A DNA stretch of 64,000 nucleotides from Adineta vaga. Taxonomy: Eukaryota; Rotifera. Position 1 is the stretch's first letter; every line of letters begins with the position of its first letter. Shown here one piece after another: positions 39,996 to 52,057 of the stretch. A model generated the notes under the pieces. The model was given only the letters and a program-made list of their open reading frames with translations. It did not search any database and was not told the origin of the DNA. The stretch is from positions 2,108,001 to 2,172,000 of the forward strand of contig CP075496.1 of NCBI GenBank assembly GCA_021613535.1, given 5' to 3'. Both the position numbers and the translations under genes were made by a program.

Positions 39996-42060
39996 CTATT
40001 GTGTAAGGGTTACATTAAGCATCATGACTGCGTGACGATCAATATTTGGTGATGTAAAACTGCCTGTAAATGTTCCAAGAGTTTTTCTTGCCCATAAATC
40101 TCGAACAATAGCTGCATGATCACTTGGAAATCCAATATCAGTCCATTTAACTGTAATTGGTTCACTACCAGATCCACCTCGATTAAAGAGAAGAACAGCT
40201 TGTGAACCGTATGATAATGGACCAGCCCAAATTTCAATTTCCTGTTGAACAGTTAAACATTTTCCATTAAGTTTACTTCGTACAGATTCATCGGTACTAT
40301 TCCAAAACCATGCTTGATTATTCTTTTTATTACATGTAAATGCAGCAATATTTGATCCATCGAAATTAAAAACATCCAAACTAGAAGAATACAATTAAAA
40401 GTGAAAGAGAACATTTTATTTTTATTATAAATACCATTTTCCATTCAATTGTGATATGACATTTTGAGTAGTTGAATCGATTGTCCATTGTTGATTTTTT
40501 CCTTGACATGGTGCTTGAGGATCACTAGCACGACATGTAGTTAAAACAATATTAGCAGCTTCATTAGTATCACAATGGTCAATAGTTAAACATCGTCCAT
40601 CGATAGCTGATCGAATAGTTCCATCTTGAGAATTAAATGTCCATTGACGACGTTTGGGTTCGATGCGTGATGATGATAGAGAACAATCAACAACTTTGAC
40701 ATCAGTTGTTGCATTTGATAATTGTGATGAAGCAAAAGCAACTTTTTTTCCTTGAACACCAAGGGGATCTTGATTAACAGCAATAACTTCTTGATTAGTC
40801 AATGTAGCTAAAGTAGCAGCACTCATTTTAGTTACATCACATCCAATAAGTAAAGGTGCTTTGCTAATCGCCCAAAGAGAAAAGTGTGTGACATATTCAG
40901 CATCCGTCATACCACCATTACCAACTTCGAGCACTGAATAAATATGAAAAACAAAGATTATGAGTTGCTAAAGACGACATCTTCTGCTTACTGTCTGGAT
41001 CATTCCAACCACCAGGACCAGCATAATCAGCGAATTCATTATTCTAAACATAAAGTTTCTTATTTTTATTTTTAATAAATTCAAAATCTCTTCCTACAAT
41101 ATCAATATTTCCAAGCATTGATTCCCATTTATCTGAAATATCTCCTGTTGTTCGCCAACTATTTCCGACTTTTGATGCCCATAAAGCCGGTTTATCAACA
41201 CCCCATTCTATCAATCAAATAAATAGAATGAACAAACAAACCAATCAATCAACAACTTAACATACCACACATCGAATAGAATATTGGTCGTCCACTTGCA
41301 TTTAAAGCATCTCTCATAACTGGATATCGAACTTCAGGTATTGTTCCATCCGTATTACAATTATCATATTTTAAATAATCAACATTCCAATTTGCATATA
41401 TATTTGCATCTTTTGTTTCATAACCTAACGAAGCAGGTCGACCAGCACATGTTTTAAAACCCGCATCTACATTGTTCATAAATCAGTCTTAGAGAATTAA
41501 TCTTAAAAGATAAATAAAACTATTTAATATACCCGAATAAAGTCCAAATTTCAGTTTTCTTGAATGAACATAATCAGTTAAAGCTGGTATTCCACTTGGA
41601 AAAGCTTTTGGATCTGCTTGAATAAAACCTTGAGCATCTCGACTTACTTGCCAACAATCATCCAAATTAACTATTCAAAAAATTCAGTGAAACAACTTGC
41701 AAACATCATCAGCGTTACTAACTATATTCATATCCAGCTGCCGCAAGACCTGTGCCAACGATGGTATCAGCTGTTTGTTGTATAAGTTTTTCATTAATAT
41801 TACAACCAAAATGATTCCAACTATTCCATCCTATAATAAAACATCAAAGAAGAAAAAAATAAGTAAACTATAAAATATTTATTTGATTATGATCTGAAAA
41901 AGAAATCATGTACTCGCTCAAAACCATCGAACCATAAATAAACTCTTTAACAATGTTTACTTTTTTGACAACATACCCATTTGTGGTGTTCTTCCTAGAC
42001 CATTATCAAGTGCCAAAGAAAATCCAACAAAAAATAAAATAAATACTTTCCAAGACATCA
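39996..42060 (-). CDS. Secreted GH27 alpha-galactosidase with inserted ricin-B lectin domain
   Basis: About eight exons encode ~527 residues from ATG 42060 to TAG 39998-39996. A signal peptide ([18 protein letters not shown]) precedes [16 protein letters not shown] and GYEYINLDDCW. The nucleophile is the Asp of VDYLKYDNC (~residue 145) and the acid/base is in [11 protein letters not shown] (~200); FYSMCEWG and [19 protein letters not shown] follow. The catalytic barrel ends at [17 protein letters not shown]. Between it and the C-terminal beta domain ([31 protein letters not shown]) sits a ~130-residue ricin-type trefoil with Q-x-W repeats (RRQWTF, NQQWTI, NQAWFW) and GRCLTI / GKCLTV. It should release alpha-galactose from extracellular or food glycans. 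RTTGDI is the plant/fungal/bacterial form; animal GLA/NAGA differ. Horizontal origin is likely (inference). Confidence 0.93.
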
Positions 42061-42760
42061 TTTGAATAACACAACTCGAGTGAATTTTTCTATATCGTTA
42101 AAATAAAACAAAGCTTCTTATATCTCTTTTTTTATCTCGAATAAGATATTTTTCTAAACAAATAGTTTTTGTTTTTTCTTCTCTCTTTATAAAATAAACC
42201 AAGTTTGACACTACCTTCAAACCGTCCAATCATTATCGATGTCAACAAAATAGTCATTCGGTAGAAATATTCAAATCATATTCTTTAGACACTCGAGTTT
42301 AATCAAATTTACACTACTAGTTCAATAACGCAATTATTAACAATAACGTTCGTTTTATCTATGAAAATGTGCATAAATAAATTGTTTTCTAAGATACTTG
42401 ATTTAGTAACAATTATTGAGCTATTTTTATGTTCTGGAAGAGAAAATGTTAGTTGTATGCAGATGGAGAGAATGTTGTCAACGAACTGTCTATTTTCTTT
42501 TTCTTTCTTTTTTTTGAAAGATTAGGATTAAATCTCTAATACTATTCCTCATCACTTTGACAAACATTATAGTTAATTAGAAACTGATTTATTCATGACA
42601 GATTATTCTTGAGAGGAATTGAATTAATGACTGTAAGAACTAATTGCTTTTATTTTACTCACGTGTTTGTTTATTTTTTCTTTTCATTCATTTTAAATAA
42701 ATACAAAACAAAGAAAAAAATCAAAAGTTTGAAATATTTTAACAAATATAAACTCATTTA
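42061..42760. other. Intergenic between GPCR and alpha-galactosidase genes
   Basis: About 700 nt of AT-rich DNA holding the alpha-galactosidase promoter and its flanks. No coding signal seen. Confidence 0.4.
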
Positions 42761-44186
42761 TTAAACATGAGATAATTCATTTGAAGTTTGATGATTGTCA
42801 AGAGTAACATTCGTATCATTTACAACAGTTGATACATGTGTTAACATTTCTGATTGATGTGGTTGAATTAAGAAATTGAAATCATATGTTTTCATCATGA
42901 TTTTCGATGATGCTGATAGATGACTCGAACGATGTTTCGAAAGATAATCAGTTGTTTGAAAACTTCGATGAGACGATTTTCCTTGACGTTTTTGAAAGAA
43001 GATTCCATGGAGTTTTTTACAACGTATAGCAAGTAAAAAATGATGACGAAAATAAGATGATGTTAATACATAGAAATAGAATGATAGTGAATAGTTTAAA
43101 TAGAATATTTTACTTGCAATTAACCATGCAACCCATAAATTATCCTCGAATTTTTCATCGCGTTCAATGGTTCGTGTAAAACGATATATACATTCAACTG
43201 ACAGAACAGGTAGACTAACAATAAGAAATGTAATCAAATCAGCAACAAGAACAATACTTAAACGAGCATTGCGACTTGCGCGCTTACGACGACGTATACG
43301 TACAACACGTCGTTTTACACGACGTACGTTGGCTAATATGAATATATTTGCAATAAATACAATACAAAATGGGATAATTAAACTGAGAAAAAAATCTATA
43401 ATTGGACTAACATTTCCATAGAAAAATAAATATGTTGGCGAATTTGTTAATGGTCCACAAGCTGATTTACATGGTTGAGAGGATGAATAGCCAACACCAA
43501 TACCGAATAATAGATGAACATTAATAATTATTATTATTATTAATAGAATCAACGTACTCCATAATGCTGAACGTGATGTTTGAAAACAATTGTAATTACG
43601 TGGATAACGTGATAAGACAAGACGATTACAGGCAACAAAAACTAATAACCATGGTGTTAATTCATCAAAAATTTTTGTTAAAAATAAATGTAATCCACAT
43701 AAAATCCTTGAATCAAGATGATGAACTAGATTCAATTGTTTAAAAAAATATGGCCGTGATATAATTAACAAAGCAATTGTATCCGATATCGCAAGTAATA
43801 ATAGATAACATCCACATGATAATGCTCGTAATTTACGTTGACAGAATGTTAAAATGGAAAGGCCATTACCAATAATACCTACAGTTAAAAAACGAATATA
43901 GATTATTCTTATTTGTTTGCATAAAATGTGTACCTAAAACAACCAAATAGGGCACGACGACATTGATTCGATTTTCGATCTCTTCGGAGAATGAAAGTGT
44001 TTGATTTTGACAAAAATTAGCATTTATTGGTGAAATAGTCGTATTAAACCAATTGATTTCTGTGTCTAAATATTCAAAAAAATGATAAACATAACGAATT
44101 TATCCTGTTGATTTTAAGTTTTCAAAGTAAATATCAAGAAACCTACATGTATTATTATCGATTCTATAAATTGCTGGTGTTGACAT
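42761..44186 (-). CDS. Rhodopsin-like G-protein-coupled receptor
   Basis: Three exons (44186-44147, 44065-43934, 43878-42761) give 429 residues. The extracellular N-terminus has N-glycosylation sites (NNT, NTT, NQT). TM1 contains the expected GNGLSILTF (the GN of class A), and TM2 is CYLLLLAISDTIALLII with the conserved LAxxD pattern. TM3 ends CNRLVLSRYP instead of D/E-R-Y. Other helices are LWSTLILLIIIIIINVHLLF, FFLSLIIPFCIVFIANIFIL and LVADLITFLIVSLPVL, and TM7 has LNYSLSFYFYVL in place of NPxxY. Loop 3 is very basic (RRVKRRVVRIRRRKRASRN). A Cys in TM3 and one in loop 2 could form the usual disulphide. Ligand unknown; a peptide receptor is the most likely guess. Confidence 0.85.
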
Positions 44187-47100
44187 TGACCAGAGAAGCA
44201 AATATCTCAAATAAGGATAGAAGACTGAGAAAATATCTCTTATATTTTTCAATTTATATATACATAAAGGAAGTTCTCTCTCCAAGAAAACATAAAAGGA
44301 AAGAAAAAGAGCGAAAGAGAGAACGAGAGAAAATCCTTCTACAAGTCAGTTCTCTTTTTTGCGTCGCGTATTGTTTGTGTTAGAGTCTATTTGTTATCAC
44401 AAATAAATATGATTATATATGCATGGCAGATGACGAGTGAGCTAATGTGAGAAGAAACAAAAGAGAAATTCTAATTTTCTTTTTCGAAATATAATAAAGA
44501 TAAATATGATGATGATTTGAGTACATATTTCGAAAGAATAAAAGCTATGTTCTTCTTATAGATAATGGAATCTTAATGATTACAGAGAGGAAATAAGTAT
44601 TTTTGCACAAAGGATTGATTAGTTGTTAAAAGTCTGAGGTATGGACTTGAATGAACTTGATGATTAATGTAAATGTTGCACTTTAATTAAGAAAAAAACA
44701 TAAAGTTATTAATAGGTCGATTGATAACAGATGAGTAAATATTTTACTTAATAATTGCTTCCTACAGTATTAATAACATTTTTAAAACCAGATTTTGTTG
44801 TTTTTTAATTTTCATTATCCGATAAATACTAAGATTTTATTTAAACATCACGTGCTCTATCAGAATTTTGTTTTTGATGACAAATTATTTTAACAACGAA
44901 TCGAATTTCTATGAAAGCAAATGAAATGAACCATCATGTTCCTGAAAATCATGACTTTGATGTGTATCCGTTGAGTCTCTAATGGTTTAAAGAAGCATAA
45001 TAGACGATAAAGTTTACATTAATTAATTTCTAGCTCGAAACGTTTGATCATGTGATATTTATGAAGCATAGTCAAGAACAAAAAGTCAAAAGGTCGTTTG
45101 TCATGAAACTTGTTTAAGTCAGATTTTCTTCCGAAAATAATGAGTTAATATCATCGGACTGTTACTAGCTCAAGTACTCAAGTAAATATGGAACTAACTT
45201 AGGCTATAAGTTGTTTTTTCCGTTTTTCTTTCATAGGATAGGAAATTTTTTATGAATTGTCTAATAAATGTTCAACATTATGTCTATCTCAAAAGATAAC
45301 AAAAGTGCAACATCAATGAATAGAGTTTAATTAAATCATTATATATATAATAATAAGATTGATGAAAAGATTTTTCAATCATGTAACTTGCTCTTATATT
45401 AAACAGATTTAGTTGTTCACATTTAAAGTTATAATTACAAAATTCTACAGCTTATTATCGTTCTTACTTACTTCTTCGTATCATTTTCAAGATCCGTTTT
45501 GAGTACAAAAACGATAGAAAGGTCAAAAAATTACCGTAGGGGTTTAATATAAAAAAAAAAGCAAAGACAGGAGATCAGAAATACTGTAGAATGTTACACT
45601 CAATAATCATATTTAGTTCTTTGATTAATTCAAATTTATGCCTATCAACCGATAGAAGTGCATATAGAACAATCACTTTTAGTTCTCAAAATAACTTGAT
45701 CGGGAAATCAATGAAACGAAAGAAAAATATCTTTCGAAATGCTGAATAGGATTATTATGAATAGTTCTATGTTTTACATTAACAATTCACTCAATAAATT
45801 ATTTTCTTTAGCGTTTCTTTTTTTGTGGTAAAAATCATGTACTTATATTAAATATACTTGGTATGTGTGCCTGCAACAAAAGTACGCGTTATCGAGATAA
45901 GCAAATTTTTCTATATTTAAATTCTAAAACAATAAATGATACGTGATTATCGAGATAACAAGGTTTACCATTGAGAATGTTCACTAATTCAAGTTAAGAT
46001 AGAAGATCTATCATTTTCTTTTTGTCTTCAAAAGACGGATGGATACGAAAAGATAACATAAGGAGAAAAATCATTAACAGAATAAAAACTACCATGAGAT
46101 TTCCTTTTATTGCATGATGCATTACTCTGTAATCATCTTGAAATGGAGCGATAATAAAAGAAAAGTGTCACCTTTGTATTATTCTCAATAGAAAATATGA
46201 CTTTCCCGTCAATACGCGACAGATTCAATTTGCAAGACAAAAATTGTCACGCCTTTTCTGAAGAAATGAAAAAGAAATTCTTCTCACTCTTAATAATTTC
46301 GAACGGAAATTAACGACAAAAATAAGCATTTACATTCTCTTGAGTGCAACTGAGATTTGTTCGGTTAGAAATGCACCAAAATTCATTGATCTCATTCTTT
46401 TCTCAACAGTAAATAGATAAAGTTATTTTCGGATATCTAATCCCTATTATTTAATTTAATCTAAATGTGTCTTTCTACTTACCTTGTTTTCGTAAATTCA
46501 TGGTAATTAAATCAAAATCTCTTATTATATAGTTCAAAGAATACAATATTGACGAGAATAGAAGAACTGATCGACATCAACATGAAACATATTGTGAACA
46601 AAGAAAAAGAAAAGAAGTTAGATGAAAACTAGTCAATGCTGCTAGACAATATATATAAATAGATTTCTTCATTTTCTTCACACTCAAGATATGTTCGACT
46701 AATGAGTTTTTCTTTCGACTCAGTACTCTCTGTAAATGTATTCTTTCAATTTTCTTTTTCATACATTATTTGTTATAAAATGTAACAAAATCCATAGTTT
46801 TTATTTTATCAAATATGGAAGAACTAAATTGAATCGTTAACTTTGTTGTTCTTCTAAAGCCAGCGGTAAGAAGGGTTGCTTTAATATCATATTCTATTAT
46901 AAATATCGGAAAAGAAAACTAATACTCAAAAATAAATATTTCAGTTATTGGTAATACTATATTTATATTGCATGATTATGACAATGTTCTCAATAACTTT
47001 TTCATAATAAATAAATGAAATGATGCGAAGAGATGTAGGTGGTTAACATTAGTGTCATCTCGTTTAATATCTATTTGAAGAAACACGCGAAAAGGAAACA

Positions 47101-47486
47101 AAAAAGAAAAAAGTCTGTATATACTAATGTAGTTTTTATCATCGAATAAAAAGTACAATAACAACTATATTCAATTAATCATCATCAAAATAGACAAAGT
47201 GTTTGGCAAAGATCCATTTATAATATTTTTCTCTAATCTTATTAAAATATAAGAGATTCGATTAAAAGATGTCGATGATAATAACACATGAGTTAATCGA
47301 TGTTAATCCTTATCATAAATTCAACTATTTCTATTGAAATATACAAGCAACAAAACAAAATTGAACAAATAATGGAAAGAAACATAATGTAATGAAATCA
47401 TATCCGCCGAAAGATTAGCTGTTGATTTTTAATCTACAAAATATTCGGATAAACGAAACAACATTGTAATTTAATATAAATTGTGA
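44187..47486. other. 3.3-kb stretch without recognisable genes
   Basis: The longest empty stretch in the window. I see only short frames full of homopolymer-derived residues, scattered A/T tracts and no splice-consistent exon set on either strand. No tRNA-like cloverleaf or transposon ORF was recognised. It contains the promoter side of the GPCR gene and the 3' side of the 8-TM gene. Confidence 0.45.
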
Positions 47487-50400
47487 TTATTTTTCTCTTT
47501 TTCGCCCACTGTTTTTCTTCTCATCATCATCGTCGTCGTCGTCGTCGTCGTCATCATCGCTATCACTATCACTTGAAAAAACATCGGTGCTCGTCGCGAG
47601 AGACACGTCATTTCTCTGATGAGATAATAATGTTGATGGATTATCGACGATACTTGAGAGTGTTTGATATGGAATCATTGAATCTGATACGGAACTCGGA
47701 CGAGATGGTGGTGACACGCAAAATTGATTTGATTGTACTTCTAGAATATAGATAAACATATCAGGAAACTATTAGTGTGATATCATGCATAGAAAATATT
47801 GTATTCCTTCCTTTAAGCAGTAACATATGAGAGAAAGATCAGAGTAATAAATGAAGTGAAAACATTATTAACATATATATTTTTTGCGGAAATCATTCAT
47901 ATGAATGATTAGTTCGCCAGAAGTCTGGATAGTCAAATACCTGGATGATGAGTTATTGTAGTTGATAATGATATTGGCACTGTTTCATTTGTTTGTAAAA
48001 CATGTGTTGTTAATGGAATATATGATGATGATGATGATGATGATGACGACGATATTGTCGTGGGAATTGATTCGGTTCGTCGAGGACGTGACATTGATCG
48101 AGATATTTCATTAGTTTGACTTTCTATACGAAAATAGATCATCAATCAAATTCTGAATACAAAACAAAAGCAGAAAGATTGTTAACTCACCTGCAGGAAG
48201 TGATTCTATAGATCGTTGTAATTTGGCAGAAGAAATCGGTTTGGAATGTAACTTATTATATCGATGTTTTGATGTCGTAGATATCTCATCTGTAATTGAA
48301 TCGATATCTGTTAGTGGTAGTGATAAACCTTCATAATGATTCGATTGTTTTTGATGATTTTGACGAGCATTAGTTACATATAATGATTGTCCATAATTTT
48401 CTATTGAACCATTTGAACGTTTTGTATAGATATTAAACAGAAAAGGATCAACTGAAACAAGATTATTATGATTTGTTTTCCATTTTTGATGTGATACATA
48501 TCCTGCTGCAGATGGATAATTTGATAATTGATTTTTATCAATATCGTTTATTTTGTTTTTATCTTGACGATCAGATTCGATTGAGTCAATTTCATATTCA
48601 TTTTCATCCTTTTTTATTTTCTTTGATTGTTGTTTTTTATTTTTATATACTGGTCGAATATATGCTGGTGTTAATCCAAAAACTGGATGATGATACATTT
48701 TAACTGTTTCGAATTTTTCAGCTTCTACAGATGGCATTGGTTCATTTCGGCTATGTTGCATTAGTGATCTTGCGCCTCTTGGTAAAGGTTCAAATGAATC
48801 TTCACCCATCCATCGATATGTTTCATCGGATGCACCGATACGTGCTCGTGATTGACCAACTAAAGATGTTTGTTGACGATCATCTCCACGCGCTCTATCA
48901 AGATAATCATCATAATTTCTACCTGGTAAAGAACTTGAACCAAATGTACGAAATTGCGTAACACGTGGTCCACGAAGATGACTATATTTTTCAAGCAATC
49001 GTTCATGATTATAATTTAAACGTTGTTGTTGAAGAAAATGTCGACGAATCATATTAGCAAAATAATTCTCAGTAGCCATTTCATCACTATTATTTGGCGA
49101 CGATTGAGAATTATCAGGTGAATAATTCATTAAACCTTGATTATTTGAATACGGTGATCCTTGAGGATAATTTAACATTTGATAATAATTTGCTAATGTA
49201 GCTTGAGTTATTGGAAACCCTTGTTGAGGTGGAACAAATGGTGGATACATCGGTGGCCAAGGTGGTAAAGGTGGTTGCCATGTTTGTAATGGCATCATTG
49301 ATGGTGCGAGTTGATCCGGTGACCAAGTTGGTTCAGGGTTGAGTAAAGGTTGCATTGCTAATACACGATTATTTAAAGGTGCTGGAAAGAAAACACTTTT
49401 ATTGTTTTTCGAACCTGCTGGTCTAAACAAAGTAATAGAAGATGAATATCTTTCTTGTCTAATTCTCTTATTTCCACATACTTGATCTGTTTTTGACTAT
49501 GAACAGCATCCAAAATGAATAGAATACCTGTTATAAGAAAAAGTACCATAGCAAAAACAGCTAATATATATGCCCAATTAACTGATAATGAATTAGGAAA
49601 TACTTTTGCACCAAATATCGATATGCCAATCAATGTAAAGATAACTAAAGAAAAATGAATACATTGAATTCTTTTTCAAAAAGCCAATTCTTTTTCTTAC
49701 AACAAAAAAAGAGTATTAATCCAGCCATTATATATGTAAACGTTGGTTGCTTAACTTTTTTCGAATCATAACCTCTTGAATTATGACGAAATTCTTTTCG
49801 AAAAACAACTAAAACAACTAATATAATCATTCCAAAAATATAAGCCATTAACATAAATGCTTGTGTTGCATTAACCCAAGCTATAGAATTCGAAAATAAA
49901 CAATCGATATAATTAGTTTAAAAATCTACTTACATTGATTACTTGGCGTATTTGATAATGTACAATAATTCGTTGTCGCTGCTTTTTTATATATTGATGA
50001 TAAATAACATTGTTTAAAAAGACCAATTTCAGCAAATATATATAAGACATCTTGTTTGGAATATGCCCATTCGGGACAACAAATAACAATCAGAAGTAAA
50101 AGTAAAGCAGAAAGATAAACGAAAAATCCCCATTCAATATATGGCCCATACCAGTTATCCCATTTCAATCGATTATTTCTATAAAACAAAAGAACCAATT
50201 ATGATTATTTTCATTGATTCATTCATTTCAATCTTACTGAAAACGTTTGAGAAATTCCAAAACATACATAACAAAAACAATGACTAAAAAGACACTAACA
50301 ATTACAGCAAATGCAAATGATACATGCATTTGCCAATTATTATCATGTCGTGAACCAACATAAGTAATCCATGCTGCAAATTCAAAAATGACTAAATTCA

Positions 50401-51150
50401 AAAGCAAAGATAAATATATTTTGAATTAGAATTTGTTTTTTGTTTTTCATACCAAATACATAGAGAATATAAAGTAGAAGACCGTACTTAATGGCTGTAT
50501 CTGATGTATTATAATTCGCCATTAATAAACTCCAAGGTCGATCACGAGTTTGTTGAGAAAAAACATAATCAACAATTAATAAAACCAGTACAATCAACAT
50601 AAAGACAAAATTAAATGTCATTAAAAACTGTACAGTTACAATATATGCTACAAAATATGGATATTTCTTTTCCTAATACAAGATAATTATCTTACCTTTT
50701 GTATTAGCAGTAGTAAAACTAATCGAATCAGTAGTTGTTGGAAAATCATTTGGTTGAGGAAAATAGAAATTTTGTATTGAATAATAATCAAAATTTCGTG
50801 CACTCCAAAGACCTTGGATTTACAAAACAAACGAATAATTATTCTTATAGATAATTTTAAGTAGTTTTCTCACCTGCACGAGAACTACTAATAGTTGAAT
50901 AGATTGACCAATAGGGAAGAAATGTTGCTAATGTTTGTAATAACCAAGAAAAACCAAGTAAGATAATAGCTGGTAAATGTAGGCTAGGTATACGAGAGAG
51001 TGGAGATGATTTGGGTTTCTTTTGTTGTGATGTCATTGGATACATTCCTCCTGGTTGATTCATAAACATTTCATTTCCTCCCGTATAATTCATTGGTACA
51101 ACAGCAATTCTTGGATCAAAGAATGGTTGATTAGGATTATTATCAATCAT
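47487..51150 (-). CDS. Eight-transmembrane double claudin/PMP22-like protein with long cytoplasmic tail
   Basis: About ten exons from ATG 51150 (MIDNNPNQPFFDPR) to TAA 47489-47487 give ~950-1,050 residues. Eight hydrophobic helices fall in two sets of four. Set 1: IILLGFSWLLQTLATFLPYW, then a loop with GLWSARN, then AYIVTVQF..., the YGLLLYILYVFGAW helix and FAFAVIVSVFLVIVFVMYVL. Set 2: VYLSALLLLLIVICCPEW, a loop with IGLFKQCYL and further cysteines, then MLMAYIFGMIILVVLVVF, TFTYIMAGLILFF and ILAVFAMVLFLITGILFIL. W plus G-L-W/F-x-x-C in the first loop is the claudin/PMP22 signature. The ~500-residue tail is Pro/Gln/Ser-rich with Ser10 and Asp12 runs. It is probably a junction or membrane-organising protein; no direct orthologue recognised. 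Confidence 0.75.
47523..47563. repeat. Trinucleotide repeat encoding a poly-aspartate run
   Basis: A TCA/TCG run on the plus strand reads as twelve consecutive Asp codons on the minus strand near the C-terminus of the 8-TM protein. A second trinucleotide run at about 48024-48055 encodes ten serines. Confidence 0.8.
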
Positions 51151-52057
51151 TTTTTCTTTATCTTTTCACAATTATCACAGGAATAACAAATGTATGACTA
51201 TGTGAATGTATATAAATAGATACATTCTAACATGTGAATAAGAAACACACCGTAACTATTGATATATTATACAATGATAGAGAAAGAAGAAGAAAAAAAT
51301 AACCAAATAGCCTCGAAGTGTTACAAAAAAATATGAATGAAATCACGACCGTTTTCTTTTCGTTCCCTTTTTTTTTATTTTCTTAGATCAAAATAAAAAA
51401 ATTAGTTAAGAAAATTTTCTTTCATAGAAGAGAAAAATCAATCTTTTTTTCAATTTATTTTATTTCGATTTTTGTTTAATTTATAAGTTTTATTTACCAT
51501 TCAATTCAAGGTTTACCATTGATTTACTTAGTTATTGATAAAAAGAGAGCCAGACTGATGGTTAACAAGGCCATTATTCTATACGTGTACGTTACGCTTC
51601 ATTAATATACACCTGTCTTTTTTTCTCTCTTAGACATATTAGTCAAACAAACAACGAGAATATCATAAAAAAAGAATTTTGAAATGATCAAACTAAAGAA
51701 AACTTGAAGTTTATTTTAAAAAAACCAAAAGAATAGAAATGGACTCGATCTTTCCTTCTTTTTTTTGTATTTATTCTGAACCCAAACAAACATTTAACTG
51801 TCATGTCTCAGTTTCTAACATTCTTCTTTCGCACCTCATTATGTATATATACACAAGGACAATAACAATATTATAATCAGAGGAAGGAAAAACGTTGCTG
51901 AATGATTTTCCCGGTACGCGTCCGGAAGGCGATAGAGAATGGCAATAAGAATGGTAACACACACATACTCAATAGAAAGTCAAGCATCATATGTATTTCC
52001 TAGTCGTTACAAATCAATACTAAATAAACAGTACATTATATCACATCAAGAAAGCCA
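51151..52057. other. Intergenic, divergent promoters of 8-TM and LDLa genes
   Basis: About 900 nt, AT-rich, no coding signal. Both flanking genes read away from it. Confidence 0.45.

Noticed and set aside
43167-43421. Arginine-rich plus-strand ORF
   Set aside because: It is the antisense of the basic third intracellular loop region of the GPCR gene, with no independent support.
46577-47164. Several 60-codon minus-strand ORFs in the 3.3-kb gap
   Set aside because: Composition is Phe/Leu/Lys/Ile-rich as expected from AT-rich random DNA, and no consistent splicing links them.
47483-47755. Plus-strand ORF with a His/Arg-rich run
   Set aside because: It is the antisense of the poly-Asp tail of the 8-TM protein.
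50665-50690. A 23-nt intron in the 8-TM gene (GTAAG...TTAG)
   Set aside because: Using the next acceptor (TTTTGTAG) gives a normal ~47-nt intron and keeps the frame, so the ultra-short intron and the frameshift it would imply are artefacts.
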